Below are positions 55,453 to 63,288 of a stretch of DNA of 64,000 bases, one piece after another (within the stretch, counting starts at the first letter, position 1; the number at the start of each line of letters is the position of its first letter). This DNA comes from Streptomyces mirabilis. Its GTDB lineage: Bacteria > Actinomycetota > Actinomycetes > Streptomycetales > Streptomycetaceae. The translations under genes and the position numbers were made by a program. Below the pieces are notes generated by a model. The model was given only the letters and a program-made list of their open reading frames with translations, made no database searches and was not told where the DNA came from. The stretch covers positions 6,634,001-6,698,000 of the forward strand of contig NZ_CP074102.1 of NCBI RefSeq assembly GCF_018310535.1, given 5' to 3'.

Positions 55453-56358
55453 TTGACTGGTTCGCACGGGAGTTGGACGGGCGGCACGTTGACGGCGAGG
55501 TCGTTTCTGAAGCCGAAGCGGGTCGCGGAGGCGGTCTTCCATCCGGCGTGGATCCCGGAGGCGGTCGATCCGGAGGTGGAGCGGCTCAAGCGGGTACGGG
55601 TCATCGCCGGGGCGGTCGCGGCGGTCGGTGTCTACACCTTCGTGCAAGGCGGGTTCGCGTTCACGGAAATGCTGCAGAACATGCTGACGGCGTCCGCCGT
55701 GCTGCTGTTCATCACGCCGTTGACCGTCGGGGCGATGCTCTTCGTCTGGCGGCGCACCGGGACGGTCCGGCAGCTGCGGGTGCCGCTCGGCAACTCGTTC
55801 AAGCTGCTGCTGGCCTTCGTCGGGTCCATCGTCCTGACGGTGCTGATGTGGTGGCTTGCCGCCGGGGTCGGAGGGTTCGCCCTGGTGCTGGGGCTGGTGG
55901 CGATCTGGCTGACCGGGTTCGTCGGCTCGGGCGCGGTGAAGGTGTCCGGCAACTTCTTCGGTACGGCGGCGGTGCATCGCTGTCTGCCGCCGTTGCTCGC
56001 CACCGTGACGACGTGGCTGATGGCCATTCCGGATCTCGCCACGGGGGATCTGCACGGGCTCAGTCTCGGGATGGGGGTTGTCTTCATCCTGGGGGCGCCG
56101 GTGACGGTCACGGGGATTGCCGCGCTGGAGATGTACCGGTTGCGGAGTCGGCACGGGATACGGCTGGGGGCGCATCCGGCGTCGTTGCCGCCGCCGCGGC
56201 CCGCGTACACGCCGGGGGCCGGGTATGTGCCGCCGCAGGGCAACCCGTACGGGTCGGGTCCGGCGTACACGTACAACCAGGGCAACCCCTATGCGCCGGG
56301 GCCGCGGAACCCGTACAACCAAGGACCGCAGAACCCGTACAACCCGCACGGATTCTGA
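55453..56358 (+). CDS. Hypothetical membrane protein with Asn-Pro-Tyr tail
   Basis: 301 residues with four or five predicted membrane helices (VIAGAVAAVGVYTFVQGGF, ASAVLLFITPLTVGAMLFV, LLLAFVGSIVLTVLMWWL, VLGLVAIWLTGFVGSGAV, LGMGVVFILGAPVTVTGIAAL). I take TTG at 55453 as the start, 8 bases after GGGGAGCGG. The last 60 residues are Pro/Tyr/Asn/Gly-rich with repeated GNPY/RNPYNQGP units and probably hang in the cytoplasm or outside as a disordered tail. No family is recognised. It follows pgi by 101 bp but beyond a terminator. Confidence 0.75.
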   Translation: MTGSHGSWTGGTLTARSFLKPKRVAEAVFHPAWIPEAVDPEVERLKRVRVIAGAVAAVGVYTFVQGGFAFTEMLQNMLTASAVLLFITPLTVGAMLFVWRRTGTVRQLRVPLGNSFKLLLAFVGSIVLTVLMWWLAAGVGGFALVLGLVAIWLTGFVGSGAVKVSGNFFGTAAVHRCLPPLLATVTTWLMAIPDLATGDLHGLSLGMGVVFILGAPVTVTGIAALEMYRLRSRHGIRLGAHPASLPPPRPAYTPGAGYVPPQGNPYGSGPAYTYNQGNPYAPGPRNPYNQGPQNPYNPHGF

Positions 56359-56377
56359 CGGCGCTCGGGCCCCGGGC

Positions 56378-58669
56378 TCAGGCCACCGCGCTCAGGGTGT
56401 CCGCGAGCCGTCGTCGGGCGGCGCGGCCCGCGGGGAACGCGGCGAGGGCGGCGGCACCCAGGACCGCGGCCAGACCGAACAGCGACAGCAGGAGGGGGGA
56501 CGGCCCCCGCGCGATACCGGCGCCGATCCCGCTCGACTTCCCCTGGGCGTCGATCAGCCAGTGCGCCAGAGGCAGCCCCAGCGCGGTACCCGCGAGGACC
56601 GCTGCCAGCGCGGTGCAGGCGGTGCCCGTGACGGTGACCGCCGTGATCTGCCGCGGGGACAGCCCGATGGCCTTGAGCGCCAGCAGATCCCGCTCGCCCT
56701 CGCGCACGGTGCCGCCGATCGCGGTCAGCAGTTCGATGAGCCCGATGAGGGCCAGCACGGCGATCAGCCCGACGACGACCCCGCGCAGCGGCGAGAGGCC
56801 GTCGGCCGGGTTGGTCACGGCGTGCACGTCCAGGTGCCCGTGCCCGGCCGCGGTCAGCTCGGCGGCGACCTTGCCCGGGTCGGCGCCGGGGCGCAACTGG
56901 AGCTGGTAGAGGGTCGGGCGGAGCTCCGGGTCGTTCTCGCGCAGGGTGTCGAGCGAGGTGGAGATGACGCGGCCGCCGTTCTCCGGCTCGATGCTGCGGC
57001 CGACGATGTGCAGGATCTGCGGGCGTGCGCCGACGGTCATCCGCACCCAGTCCCCGACGCGCACGTCCAGCAGGTCGAGCAGCCCCTGACCGGCCACCGC
57101 CTCGTCGGGCCCGTGGGCCGGGCGGCCCTCGGCCAGCGTGAACGGGTACGGGTCCTGATGCGTGCCGAGCCCGCGCAGTGCGATCGTCGCCGTCTGGCCC
57201 GGAACCAGAGCGGCCACCTCGGCGCCCGGGTGCACGGCGGTGACCTGTGCGTTCCGGGCGAGCAGGGCGCGGGCTGCCGGATCGCCGAGGCTCTCGTCCG
57301 GGTGCGCAGTGAGCGCGGCCGCGAGGCCGATCCGCTCGGGTTCGCTGTGGAAGCGGTCGATGGTGGTCCACGCGCTCAGCGCGACCACGATCAGCAGCAG
57401 TGGCAGGGCGAGCCGGGCGACCGTGGCCAGCGAGCGCGGCCGCCGCGGGAACGCCTGGTGCCAGCCCAGCACGAGCGCAGGGGGCAGCCGCAGTCCGATC
57501 GCCCGGCGGGCCACGCCCGACAGGCGGCCGGCCGGCGGTGCCGCGGCCCGCAGCACCGGCACGGGGGGCACCCGGCCCGCCCGCCACGCCGCGATCCCGG
57601 TCGTCGCGCCGATGAAGAGCACCGCGGCCACCGGTACCGCCAACAGTGCCGCGGTGTGCCCGGGCAGTCCCTGCCAGACGCCCAAGGCATCGCCGAGACG
57701 GCCGGGGATCCTGCTCCCCAGCGCCTGGGTGAGCGTGGCGGCGACCAGGGCGCCCAGCGACGCGTACACCACGTGTTGGATCAGGAAGATGCGCACCACC
57801 TGGGCGGGCGTGAACCCGATCGCCTTCAGTACCGAGATGTCCCGCAGATGGCCGCGGATACGGGTGCCGATCGCGCCGTACACGGCGAGCGCGGCGGCGA
57901 GGAGCGCGCCGAGGCCGAACAGGCCCAGCACCTGTCCCAGCAGCCGGTTGTCGCCCTGGGCCTCGGCGCGGGCCTGCTGCCAGTTCGACACCTGGGTCAC
58001 CGCACCGGAGCCGAGCGCCGTCACCGCGCGCTGCACGGCGTAGTCCGTGTCGCCGGGATCGGTCAGACGCAGACCGATGACCTGGCCCGTACGTCCGTCC
58101 GCGCCCCACACCGCGGAGGGCAGCGCCCAGACGACCCCCGACCGCTCGCCGGGGCGGTAGCGGGGCTCGGCGCTGTCGGCCACGCCCAGGACGGTCAGGG
58201 TGCGTGCGGTGCCGGGCACGGTGAGGGTGTCCCCGGGCTCGGCCCACAGCGCACGGGCGAGGCTGTCCTCCAGGACGACTCCGTCGGGCCGGGCGCGGTC
58301 GAGCCAGTGACCGGAGACGAGCAGCGGCCGACCGGTGGCGGGCGGCTCGACGGCGCCGCGCAGCTCGACATAGGCACGGGTGCCGCGTGACTCGACGGTG
58401 GCGGACGCGGTGCGGTACGGGCCCGCCACGGACTCGACGCCGTCCAGCCGCGCGAGCCGCCCGGCGTCGGCGGACGCGCCGGTGTGGATCCACACATGGG
58501 CGCCGTGCGACTGTGTGAAGACGCGCTGCCAGGGGTTCGTCGCGTATCCGAAGAGCGCCGCGGCGAGCAGCAGAGAGGTGACGATTCCCGCGGTGGCGAG
58601 CACGATGAACAGCGCCTCGCCCCGATGCGTGCGCAGATCGGCATGCGCCCAGCGCAGAGTGGCCCGCAC
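56378..58669 (-). CDS. FtsX-type ABC transporter permease
   Basis: 763 residues: two FtsX modules each with an extracytoplasmic domain. N-terminal helix FIVLATAGIVTSLLLAAALF, then a MacB-type periplasmic part, FtsX helices from GQVLGLFGLGALLAAALAVYG with RGHLRDISVLKAIGFTPAQVVRIF, then a second copy (PLLLIVVALSAWTT; VREGERDLLALKAIGLSPRQITAV). Duplicated FtsX permeases of this kind are homodimeric exporters of antibiotics or lipoproteins. It starts 5 bp after the ATPase gene and forms a PadR-ATPase-permease operon. Confidence 0.87.
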   Translation of the reverse strand: MRATLRWAHADLRTHRGEALFIVLATAGIVTSLLLAAALFGYATNPWQRVFTQSHGAHVWIHTGASADAGRLARLDGVESVAGPYRTASATVESRGTRAYVELRGAVEPPATGRPLLVSGHWLDRARPDGVVLEDSLARALWAEPGDTLTVPGTARTLTVLGVADSAEPRYRPGERSGVVWALPSAVWGADGRTGQVIGLRLTDPGDTDYAVQRAVTALGSGAVTQVSNWQQARAEAQGDNRLLGQVLGLFGLGALLAAALAVYGAIGTRIRGHLRDISVLKAIGFTPAQVVRIFLIQHVVYASLGALVAATLTQALGSRIPGRLGDALGVWQGLPGHTAALLAVPVAAVLFIGATTGIAAWRAGRVPPVPVLRAAAPPAGRLSGVARRAIGLRLPPALVLGWHQAFPRRPRSLATVARLALPLLLIVVALSAWTTIDRFHSEPERIGLAAALTAHPDESLGDPAARALLARNAQVTAVHPGAEVAALVPGQTATIALRGLGTHQDPYPFTLAEGRPAHGPDEAVAGQGLLDLLDVRVGDWVRMTVGARPQILHIVGRSIEPENGGRVISTSLDTLRENDPELRPTLYQLQLRPGADPGKVAAELTAAGHGHLDVHAVTNPADGLSPLRGVVVGLIAVLALIGLIELLTAIGGTVREGERDLLALKAIGLSPRQITAVTVTGTACTALAAVLAGTALGLPLAHWLIDAQGKSSGIGAGIARGPSPLLLSLFGLAAVLGAAALAAFPAGRAARRRLADTLSAVA

Positions 58670-58674
58670 GCTGC

Positions 58675-59421
58675 TCAGTCCCTCAGTTCCAGCACGCCGG
58701 ATATCCCGGCGCCGCGTGACGGCGTGCCGTCGAGTTCCGCGTCGTCGGCGATGCGGCCGTCGAAGAAGCTGATCACGCGGTCCGCGGCGCTGGCGAGCCG
58801 GGCGTCGTGGGTGACGAGCACGATGGTCTGACCGCGCTGGTGGAAGCGGGACAGCAGCCGCATCACCTCGCGGGTGCCCTTGCTGTCCAGGCTGCCCGCG
58901 GGTTCGTCGGCCAGCAGCAGGGACGGATGGTTGACCAGCGCCCGGGCCAGGGCGACGCGCTGCTGTTCGCCGCCGGACAGCTCACCCGGCATGCTGCGTC
59001 CCTTGCCCTCCAGGCCCAGCTCGGACAGCAGCCGCTCGCGCTCGGCGCGCGCCCGCTTGGGGGAGACCCCGGCGAGCAGCGCGGGCAGCTCCACGTTGTC
59101 GGCGACCGACAGATTGGAGACCAGGTTGAAGAACTGGAAGACGATGCCGATGCGCCGTCGCCGTTCCACCGCCCAGCGCGCCTCGCTGTACGCGTCCGTG
59201 CATTCGGCGTCCAGCCAGACGCTGCCGGAGTCGGGCCGCTGGAGGCCGCCGAGGAGGTGCAGCAGCGTCGACTTGCCGGCGCCGGACGGGCCGGTGACGG
59301 CCACGAACTCGCCTTGGCGCACGGCAAGATCCACTCCGCGTACGGCATACGCCGGGGCGCCCTCGCCGTAGTGGGTCTTGACCAGGCCCTCGGCGCGCAG
59401 CAAAGGACCGGTGTGGCTCAT
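58675..59421 (-). CDS. MacB-type ABC transporter ATP-binding protein
   Basis: 248 residues. Walker A TGPSGAGKSTLLHLLGGL, Q-loop VFQFFNLVSNLSV, signature LSGGEQQRVALARAL, Walker B LLLADEPAGSLDS and H-loop VTHDARLA. The LxGGLxRPDSG and Ser/Glu D-loop arrangement fits LolD/MacB ATPases that pair with FtsX permeases. It overlaps the PadR gene by ATGA and precedes the permease gene by five bases. Confidence 0.92.
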   Translation of the reverse strand: MSHTGPLLRAEGLVKTHYGEGAPAYAVRGVDLAVRQGEFVAVTGPSGAGKSTLLHLLGGLQRPDSGSVWLDAECTDAYSEARWAVERRRRIGIVFQFFNLVSNLSVADNVELPALLAGVSPKRARAERERLLSELGLEGKGRSMPGELSGGEQQRVALARALVNHPSLLLADEPAGSLDSKGTREVMRLLSRFHQRGQTIVLVTHDARLASAADRVISFFDGRIADDAELDGTPSRGAGISGVLELRD

Positions 59422-59933
59422 TCCAGATCCTCCAGTTCCTCCTGGCAGCGCTCCAGCCAGTCAAGATCGGCCTGCAGGTGCAGCATGGCGCCCTCGATCA
59501 GCAGCTGGGAGATGCGGTTGTCCCGGTCCTCGGCCGCGGCGAGCTTCGACAGGTTGCGCATGGTGTTCAGATACTGCCGCCGCTGCCTGTTGATCAGGGC
59601 GATCTGGTCGGCCAGGCCGGTCGTCGGGGCGAGCGCGAGTTTCATGAAGAACTCGTCCCGTACCCGAGGCTCGTCCGCCGTCTCCTGGTACCAGGCATGC
59701 AGCGCTTCGCGCCCGGTGTCGGTGAGGTGGTAGATCTTCTTGTTGGGCCGGCTCGACTGTTCGACTTCCTCGCCCTCGATCAGTCCCGTCTTCTCGAGGC
59801 GGCCGAGCGTGACGTAGATCTGGCCGACGTTGGGCTGAGGGTACGCGGAGCCCAGCAGTTGCTCAAGGTCCTGCTTGAGCTCGTACCCGTGGGCCGGGCC
59901 TCGCGCCAGCAGGGCCAGGAGGGGCAGCCGCAC
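59418..59933 (-). CDS. PadR-family transcriptional regulator
   Basis: 171 residues. The winged helix is LLALLARGPAHGYELKQDLE ... VGQIYVTLGRLEKTGLIE followed by KKIYHLTDTGREALHAWY; the C-terminal helices (LIEGAMLHLQADLDWLERCQEELEDLE) dimerise. It represses the co-encoded ABC exporter in most known cases, released by a drug or metabolite. GTG start with GGGGAGGAGAGC upstream. A palindrome ATACCT-AAC-AGGTAT lies 107 bp upstream. Confidence 0.92.
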   Translation of the reverse strand: MRLPLLALLARGPAHGYELKQDLEQLLGSAYPQPNVGQIYVTLGRLEKTGLIEGEEVEQSSRPNKKIYHLTDTGREALHAWYQETADEPRVRDEFFMKLALAPTTGLADQIALINRQRRQYLNTMRNLSKLAAAEDRDNRISQLLIEGAMLHLQADLDWLERCQEELEDLE

Positions 59934-60039
59934 CCGTGCTCTCCTCCCCGCATCCTTGTCATGTGCCGCGCACCGATGTCAGGCCGTCGCCCGGTCGATG
60001 CGGCCGGAGGCCAATGTGTCGCAGGCCCTAGTATCGCCC

Positions 60040-60054
60040 ATACCTAACAGGTAT
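60040..60054. promoter_or_regulatory. PadR operator candidate ATACCT-AAC-AGGTAT
   Basis: A perfect 6-bp-arm palindrome in the 177-bp region between padR (start 59933) and the divergent binding-protein gene (start 60111). Position and symmetry suit a PadR dimer. Confidence 0.65.
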
Positions 60055-60110
60055 ACATGGCCACTGACGCCGGGCGAAGGTGCCCGACGCCGGTGTACAG
60101 GGAGGAACCT

Positions 60111-61382
60111 ATGCGGTGGATACGTGCCGCCGGTAGGGGCCTCCTGGTCGCAGCGGTGGTCCTGACCGGTTACGTCACCTCCGGCACCCCCGCCGACGGG
60201 GCGCACGGCGCCGGTCGCGGCCCGCTCACCCTGGCGACCGCGGGCGACCTCACCGGCTATCTGGGGCCACTGCTCGAAGGGTGGAACCGTACCCACCCCG
60301 GCGAGAAGGTGACCCTCGTCGAGCTCCCGGACTCCGCCGACGAGACGCACGCGCAGATGACGACCGACCTGCGCGGCGGTGGCAGAAGCCGCTTCGACGT
60401 CCTCAACATCGACGTCGCCTGGACCTCGGAGTTCGCCGCCGCGGGCTGGATATCTCCGCTGGACCGCGGCCGCTTCCCGCTCCACAGCTTCCTGCCGCCG
60501 GTCGTGGACACGGCGACGTACGACGGCAGGCTGTACGCGGTCCCGTACGTCACCAACGCGGGACTCCTCCTGTACCGCAAGGACGTCCTCGCCAAGGAGG
60601 GCGTCGCGCCGCCGCGGACCTGGGCCGAGCTGGAGCGGCAGGCGAGGACCATCGCCCCGAAGTACGGACTCGACGGTTACGCCGGCCAGTTCCTGCCCTA
60701 CGAGGGTCTCACCGTGAACGCGGCGGAGGCGGTCTACTCGGCGGGCGGCACGATCCTCGGCGACGAGGGCGAGCGCGTCACCGTGAACTCCGAGGCGGCC
60801 CGCGAGGGCATCGGGTTCCTCGCCGACGGCGTGCGTGACGGCTGGATTCCGAGGAAGGCGCTGACGTACAAGGAAGAGGAGTCGAAACAGGCCTTTCAGG
60901 ACGGCCACCTCCTCTTTCTGCGCAACTGGCCCTACGCCTACGTCGGTGCTTCCGGCAAGGGATCGGCGGTCGCCGGGAAGGTCGGCGCGGTCCCCCTGCC
61001 CGGACCCGACGGACCGGGCACGAGCGTGCTGGGCGGCTCCAACCTGGCCGTCAACACGCATGCGCGGCACCCCGATTCGGCCGCGCGCCTGATCGCGTAC
61101 CTCACGACCGAGCGGGCGCAGCGCCAGGTCCTCACCAAGGGTGCGCTGCCGCCCGTACGGGCGGCGCTGTACCAGGACCCGGAGCTGATCCGGGAGTTCC
61201 CCTATCTGCCCACGCTGCGCGCCAGCGTCCTCGCGGCCGCCCCGCGCCCCAAGAGCCCGCGTTACGACCAGGTCAGCCTGGTCGTGCAGGCCGTGGTCCA
61301 CGACGCGATGACGGGGCAAGAGACGCCTTCCGCGGCGGTACGGCGGCTGGCGCGCGAGCTGGCGGCCATCTCACGCCGGTAG
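60111..61382 (+). CDS. Extracellular solute-binding protein (SBP_bac_1-like, orphan)
   Basis: 423 residues. A signal-like N-terminus (RWIRAAGRGLLVAAVVLTGYV) lacks the lipobox cysteine, so the protein is probably secreted or membrane-held by the uncleaved helix. The sugar-binding fold shows as LTLATAGDLTGYLGPLLEGWNRTHPG, SRFDVLNIDVAWTSEFAAAGWI, GRLYAVPYVTNAGLLLYRKDVLAKEG, PRTWAELERQA and GAVPLPGPDGPGTSVLGGSNLAV. No permease or ATPase gene is adjacent. The Shine-Dalgarno sequence GGGAGGAACC precedes the ATG. It is divergent from padR and ends at the hairpin 61392-61408. Confidence 0.85.
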   Translation: MRWIRAAGRGLLVAAVVLTGYVTSGTPADGAHGAGRGPLTLATAGDLTGYLGPLLEGWNRTHPGEKVTLVELPDSADETHAQMTTDLRGGGRSRFDVLNIDVAWTSEFAAAGWISPLDRGRFPLHSFLPPVVDTATYDGRLYAVPYVTNAGLLLYRKDVLAKEGVAPPRTWAELERQARTIAPKYGLDGYAGQFLPYEGLTVNAAEAVYSAGGTILGDEGERVTVNSEAAREGIGFLADGVRDGWIPRKALTYKEEESKQAFQDGHLLFLRNWPYAYVGASGKGSAVAGKVGAVPLPGPDGPGTSVLGGSNLAVNTHARHPDSAARLIAYLTTERAQRQVLTKGALPPVRAALYQDPELIREFPYLPTLRASVLAAAPRPKSPRYDQVSLVVQAVVHDAMTGQETPSAAVRRLARELAAISRR

Positions 61383-61391
61383 CACCACGGC

Positions 61392-61408
61392 GGTGCCCTG
61401 TCGGCACC
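61392..61408 (+). terminator. Terminator after the orphan binding-protein gene
   Basis: GGTGCC (61392-61397) pairs with GGCACC (61403-61408) around CTGTC; a 6-bp stem, so modest. Confidence 0.5.
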
Positions 61409-61414
61409 CTGCTA

Positions 61415-61431
61415 GTTACTTGTTAGGTAAC
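61415..61431. promoter_or_regulatory. Inverted repeat GTTAC-N7-GTAAC
   Basis: 5-bp arms (61415-61419 and 61427-61431) near TAGTTAC in the region between the binding-protein and glucosidase genes. Could be a regulator site; nothing further supports it. Confidence 0.3.
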
Positions 61432-61511
61432 GGGAGCATCCCATCTTCGGGTTTCGTGCCCGAAAAGTCTGCATATAACTGCCCAACTTCCCGGTTGGTG
61501 CTGCCTACTCG

Positions 61512-61550
61512 TTGACACCTGCGCGACACGCCTACTTAACATGCATGCAT
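61512..61550 (+). promoter_or_regulatory. Promoter and palindrome of the alpha-glucosidase gene
   Basis: A perfect -35 TTGACA (61512-61517), 18-bp spacer and TTAACA (61536-61541). The palindrome ATGCATGCAT (61541-61550) covers the expected start of transcription, a position suited to a repressor of the LacI type that commonly controls such operons. Confidence 0.6.
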
Positions 61551-61581
61551 AACCACAGGCACGCACAGACAGGTCCAACGG

Positions 61582-63219
61582 GTGACCCTCAACACGCACC
61601 GCTGGTGGCGCGACGCAGTGATCTACCAGGTGTACGTCCGCAGCTTCCTGGACAGCACCGGTGACGGCATCGGCGATCTCGCCGGGGTTCGCGCGGGCAT
61701 GCCGTACCTCAAGAAGCTCGGTGTCGACGGCATCTGGCTGAGCCCCTTCTACCCCTCGCCGCAGCACGACCACGGCTACGACGTCGCCGACTACTGCGAC
61801 GTGGACCCGCTCTTCGGCGACCTCGCCGAGTTCGACCTGCTGATGACCGACGCCCGCCGCCTCGGCGTCAAGGTGCTCCTGGACATCGTCCCCAACCACT
61901 GCTCCAGTGAGCACCCGTGGTTCCGGGCCGCGCTCGCGGCGGAGCCGGGCAGCTCGGCCCGCGCCCGCTTCCACTTCGCCGACGGACGCGGCCCGGAGGG
62001 CGCCGAGCCGCCCAACAACTGGCACGCCATGTTCGGCGGACCCGCCTGGTCCCGCGTCACCGAGGCGGACGGCAACCCCGGCCAGTGGTACCTGAACATG
62101 TTCACGTCCGAGCAGCCCGACCTGAACTGGCGCAACCCCGAGGTCGGCGCGCACTTCGACCACGTGCTGCGGTTCTGGCTCGACCGGGGCGTCGACGGCT
62201 TCCGCATCGACGTCGCCGCCGGCCTCTTCAAGCACCCCGACCTGCCGGACTCGCCCGACCCGGAGGCCGACGCCCGCACCCGCGACTCGGTCAACCCGCT
62301 CGCCTGGAACCGGCCCGAGGTGCACGACGTGTGGCGCCACTGGCGGTCCGTCTGCGAGGAGTACACCGGGCGCGACGGCCGCGACCGGCTGCTGGTCGGC
62401 GAGGTCTCGGTACCGACGGCCCGCGAACACGCCCAGTACGTACGCCCGGACGAGCTCCACCAGGCCTTCTTCTTCGACCTGCTCAGCGCGCCCTGGAACG
62501 CCGACGCCTTCCGCAAGGTCATTTCCGAGGCCATGCAGGACATAGCCGGCACCGGATCGACGGTCACCTGGGTCCTCAACAACCACGACCAGGTCCGCAC
62601 CGTCACCCGCTATGGCGAGCTCGGCACCGAGGGCAGCGGCCTCGGTACGGCCCGTGCCCGCGCCGCCGCACTGCTGATGCTGGCGCTGCCCGGAGCCGCG
62701 TACATCTACCAGGGCGAGGAGCTCGGGCTGCCCGAGGTCGTCGACCTGCCCGACGACGTGCTGACGGACCCGATCTTCCGCCGCACGGGAAGCCGTGCCC
62801 GCATCCGCGACGGCTGCCGGGTGCCGCTGCCCTGGTCCGGGCACACCTCGCCGTTCGGCTTCACCTCGGGCGCGGAGAGCGCCAAGCCGTGGCTGCCGCA
62901 GCCCGCCTACTTCGCCGAGTACGCCACCGACCGCGCGCTCGCCGACACCCGCTCCTTCTGGCACCTCTACCGCGACGGGCTCCAGCTGCGCGCCGGACTC
63001 CCGCAGTTGGGCGAGGGCACGCTGCGCTGGCTTCAGGCGCCGCCCGGCGTCCTCGCCTTCGTCCGCGACGACGGCCTGGTGTGCGCGGTCAACTTCGACG
63101 CGGCCCCGACGCCCGCACCGGTCTCCGGCACCCCCTTGCTGTCCAGCGGGCCCTGTCCGGCCGGCGTGCTGCCCGGCTCGACGGCCGCCTGGTGGATCAG
63201 CGACTGCACGAACCCCTGA
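61582..63219 (+). CDS. GH13 alpha-glucosidase
   Basis: 545 residues. The GH13 regions are: AVIYQVYVRSFLDSTGDGIGD (start), DIVPNH (region I), GFRIDVAAG (region II, nucleophile Asp), LVGEV (region III, acid/base Glu) and NNHDQVR (region IV). QxxDxxGxxxD calcium-site and IWLSPFYPSPQHDHGYDV substrate segments fit GH13_23/30 alpha-glucosidases such as AglA. It cleaves terminal alpha-glucosyl residues of maltose-type sugars and has no signal peptide, so it acts in the cytoplasm on imported sugars. The GTG start has only a weak Shine-Dalgarno sequence. A sugar-binding protein gene follows 69 bp later. Confidence 0.92.
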   Translation: MTLNTHRWWRDAVIYQVYVRSFLDSTGDGIGDLAGVRAGMPYLKKLGVDGIWLSPFYPSPQHDHGYDVADYCDVDPLFGDLAEFDLLMTDARRLGVKVLLDIVPNHCSSEHPWFRAALAAEPGSSARARFHFADGRGPEGAEPPNNWHAMFGGPAWSRVTEADGNPGQWYLNMFTSEQPDLNWRNPEVGAHFDHVLRFWLDRGVDGFRIDVAAGLFKHPDLPDSPDPEADARTRDSVNPLAWNRPEVHDVWRHWRSVCEEYTGRDGRDRLLVGEVSVPTAREHAQYVRPDELHQAFFFDLLSAPWNADAFRKVISEAMQDIAGTGSTVTWVLNNHDQVRTVTRYGELGTEGSGLGTARARAAALLMLALPGAAYIYQGEELGLPEVVDLPDDVLTDPIFRRTGSRARIRDGCRVPLPWSGHTSPFGFTSGAESAKPWLPQPAYFAEYATDRALADTRSFWHLYRDGLQLRAGLPQLGEGTLRWLQAPPGVLAFVRDDGLVCAVNFDAAPTPAPVSGTPLLSSGPCPAGVLPGSTAAWWISDCTNP

Positions 63220-63288
63220 CCATCCCCTCCTCTGCTTCCCGTTCCTCTGGTTTCCGTCAATTCCCCTGCCCTGAAAGGGACATCAACG

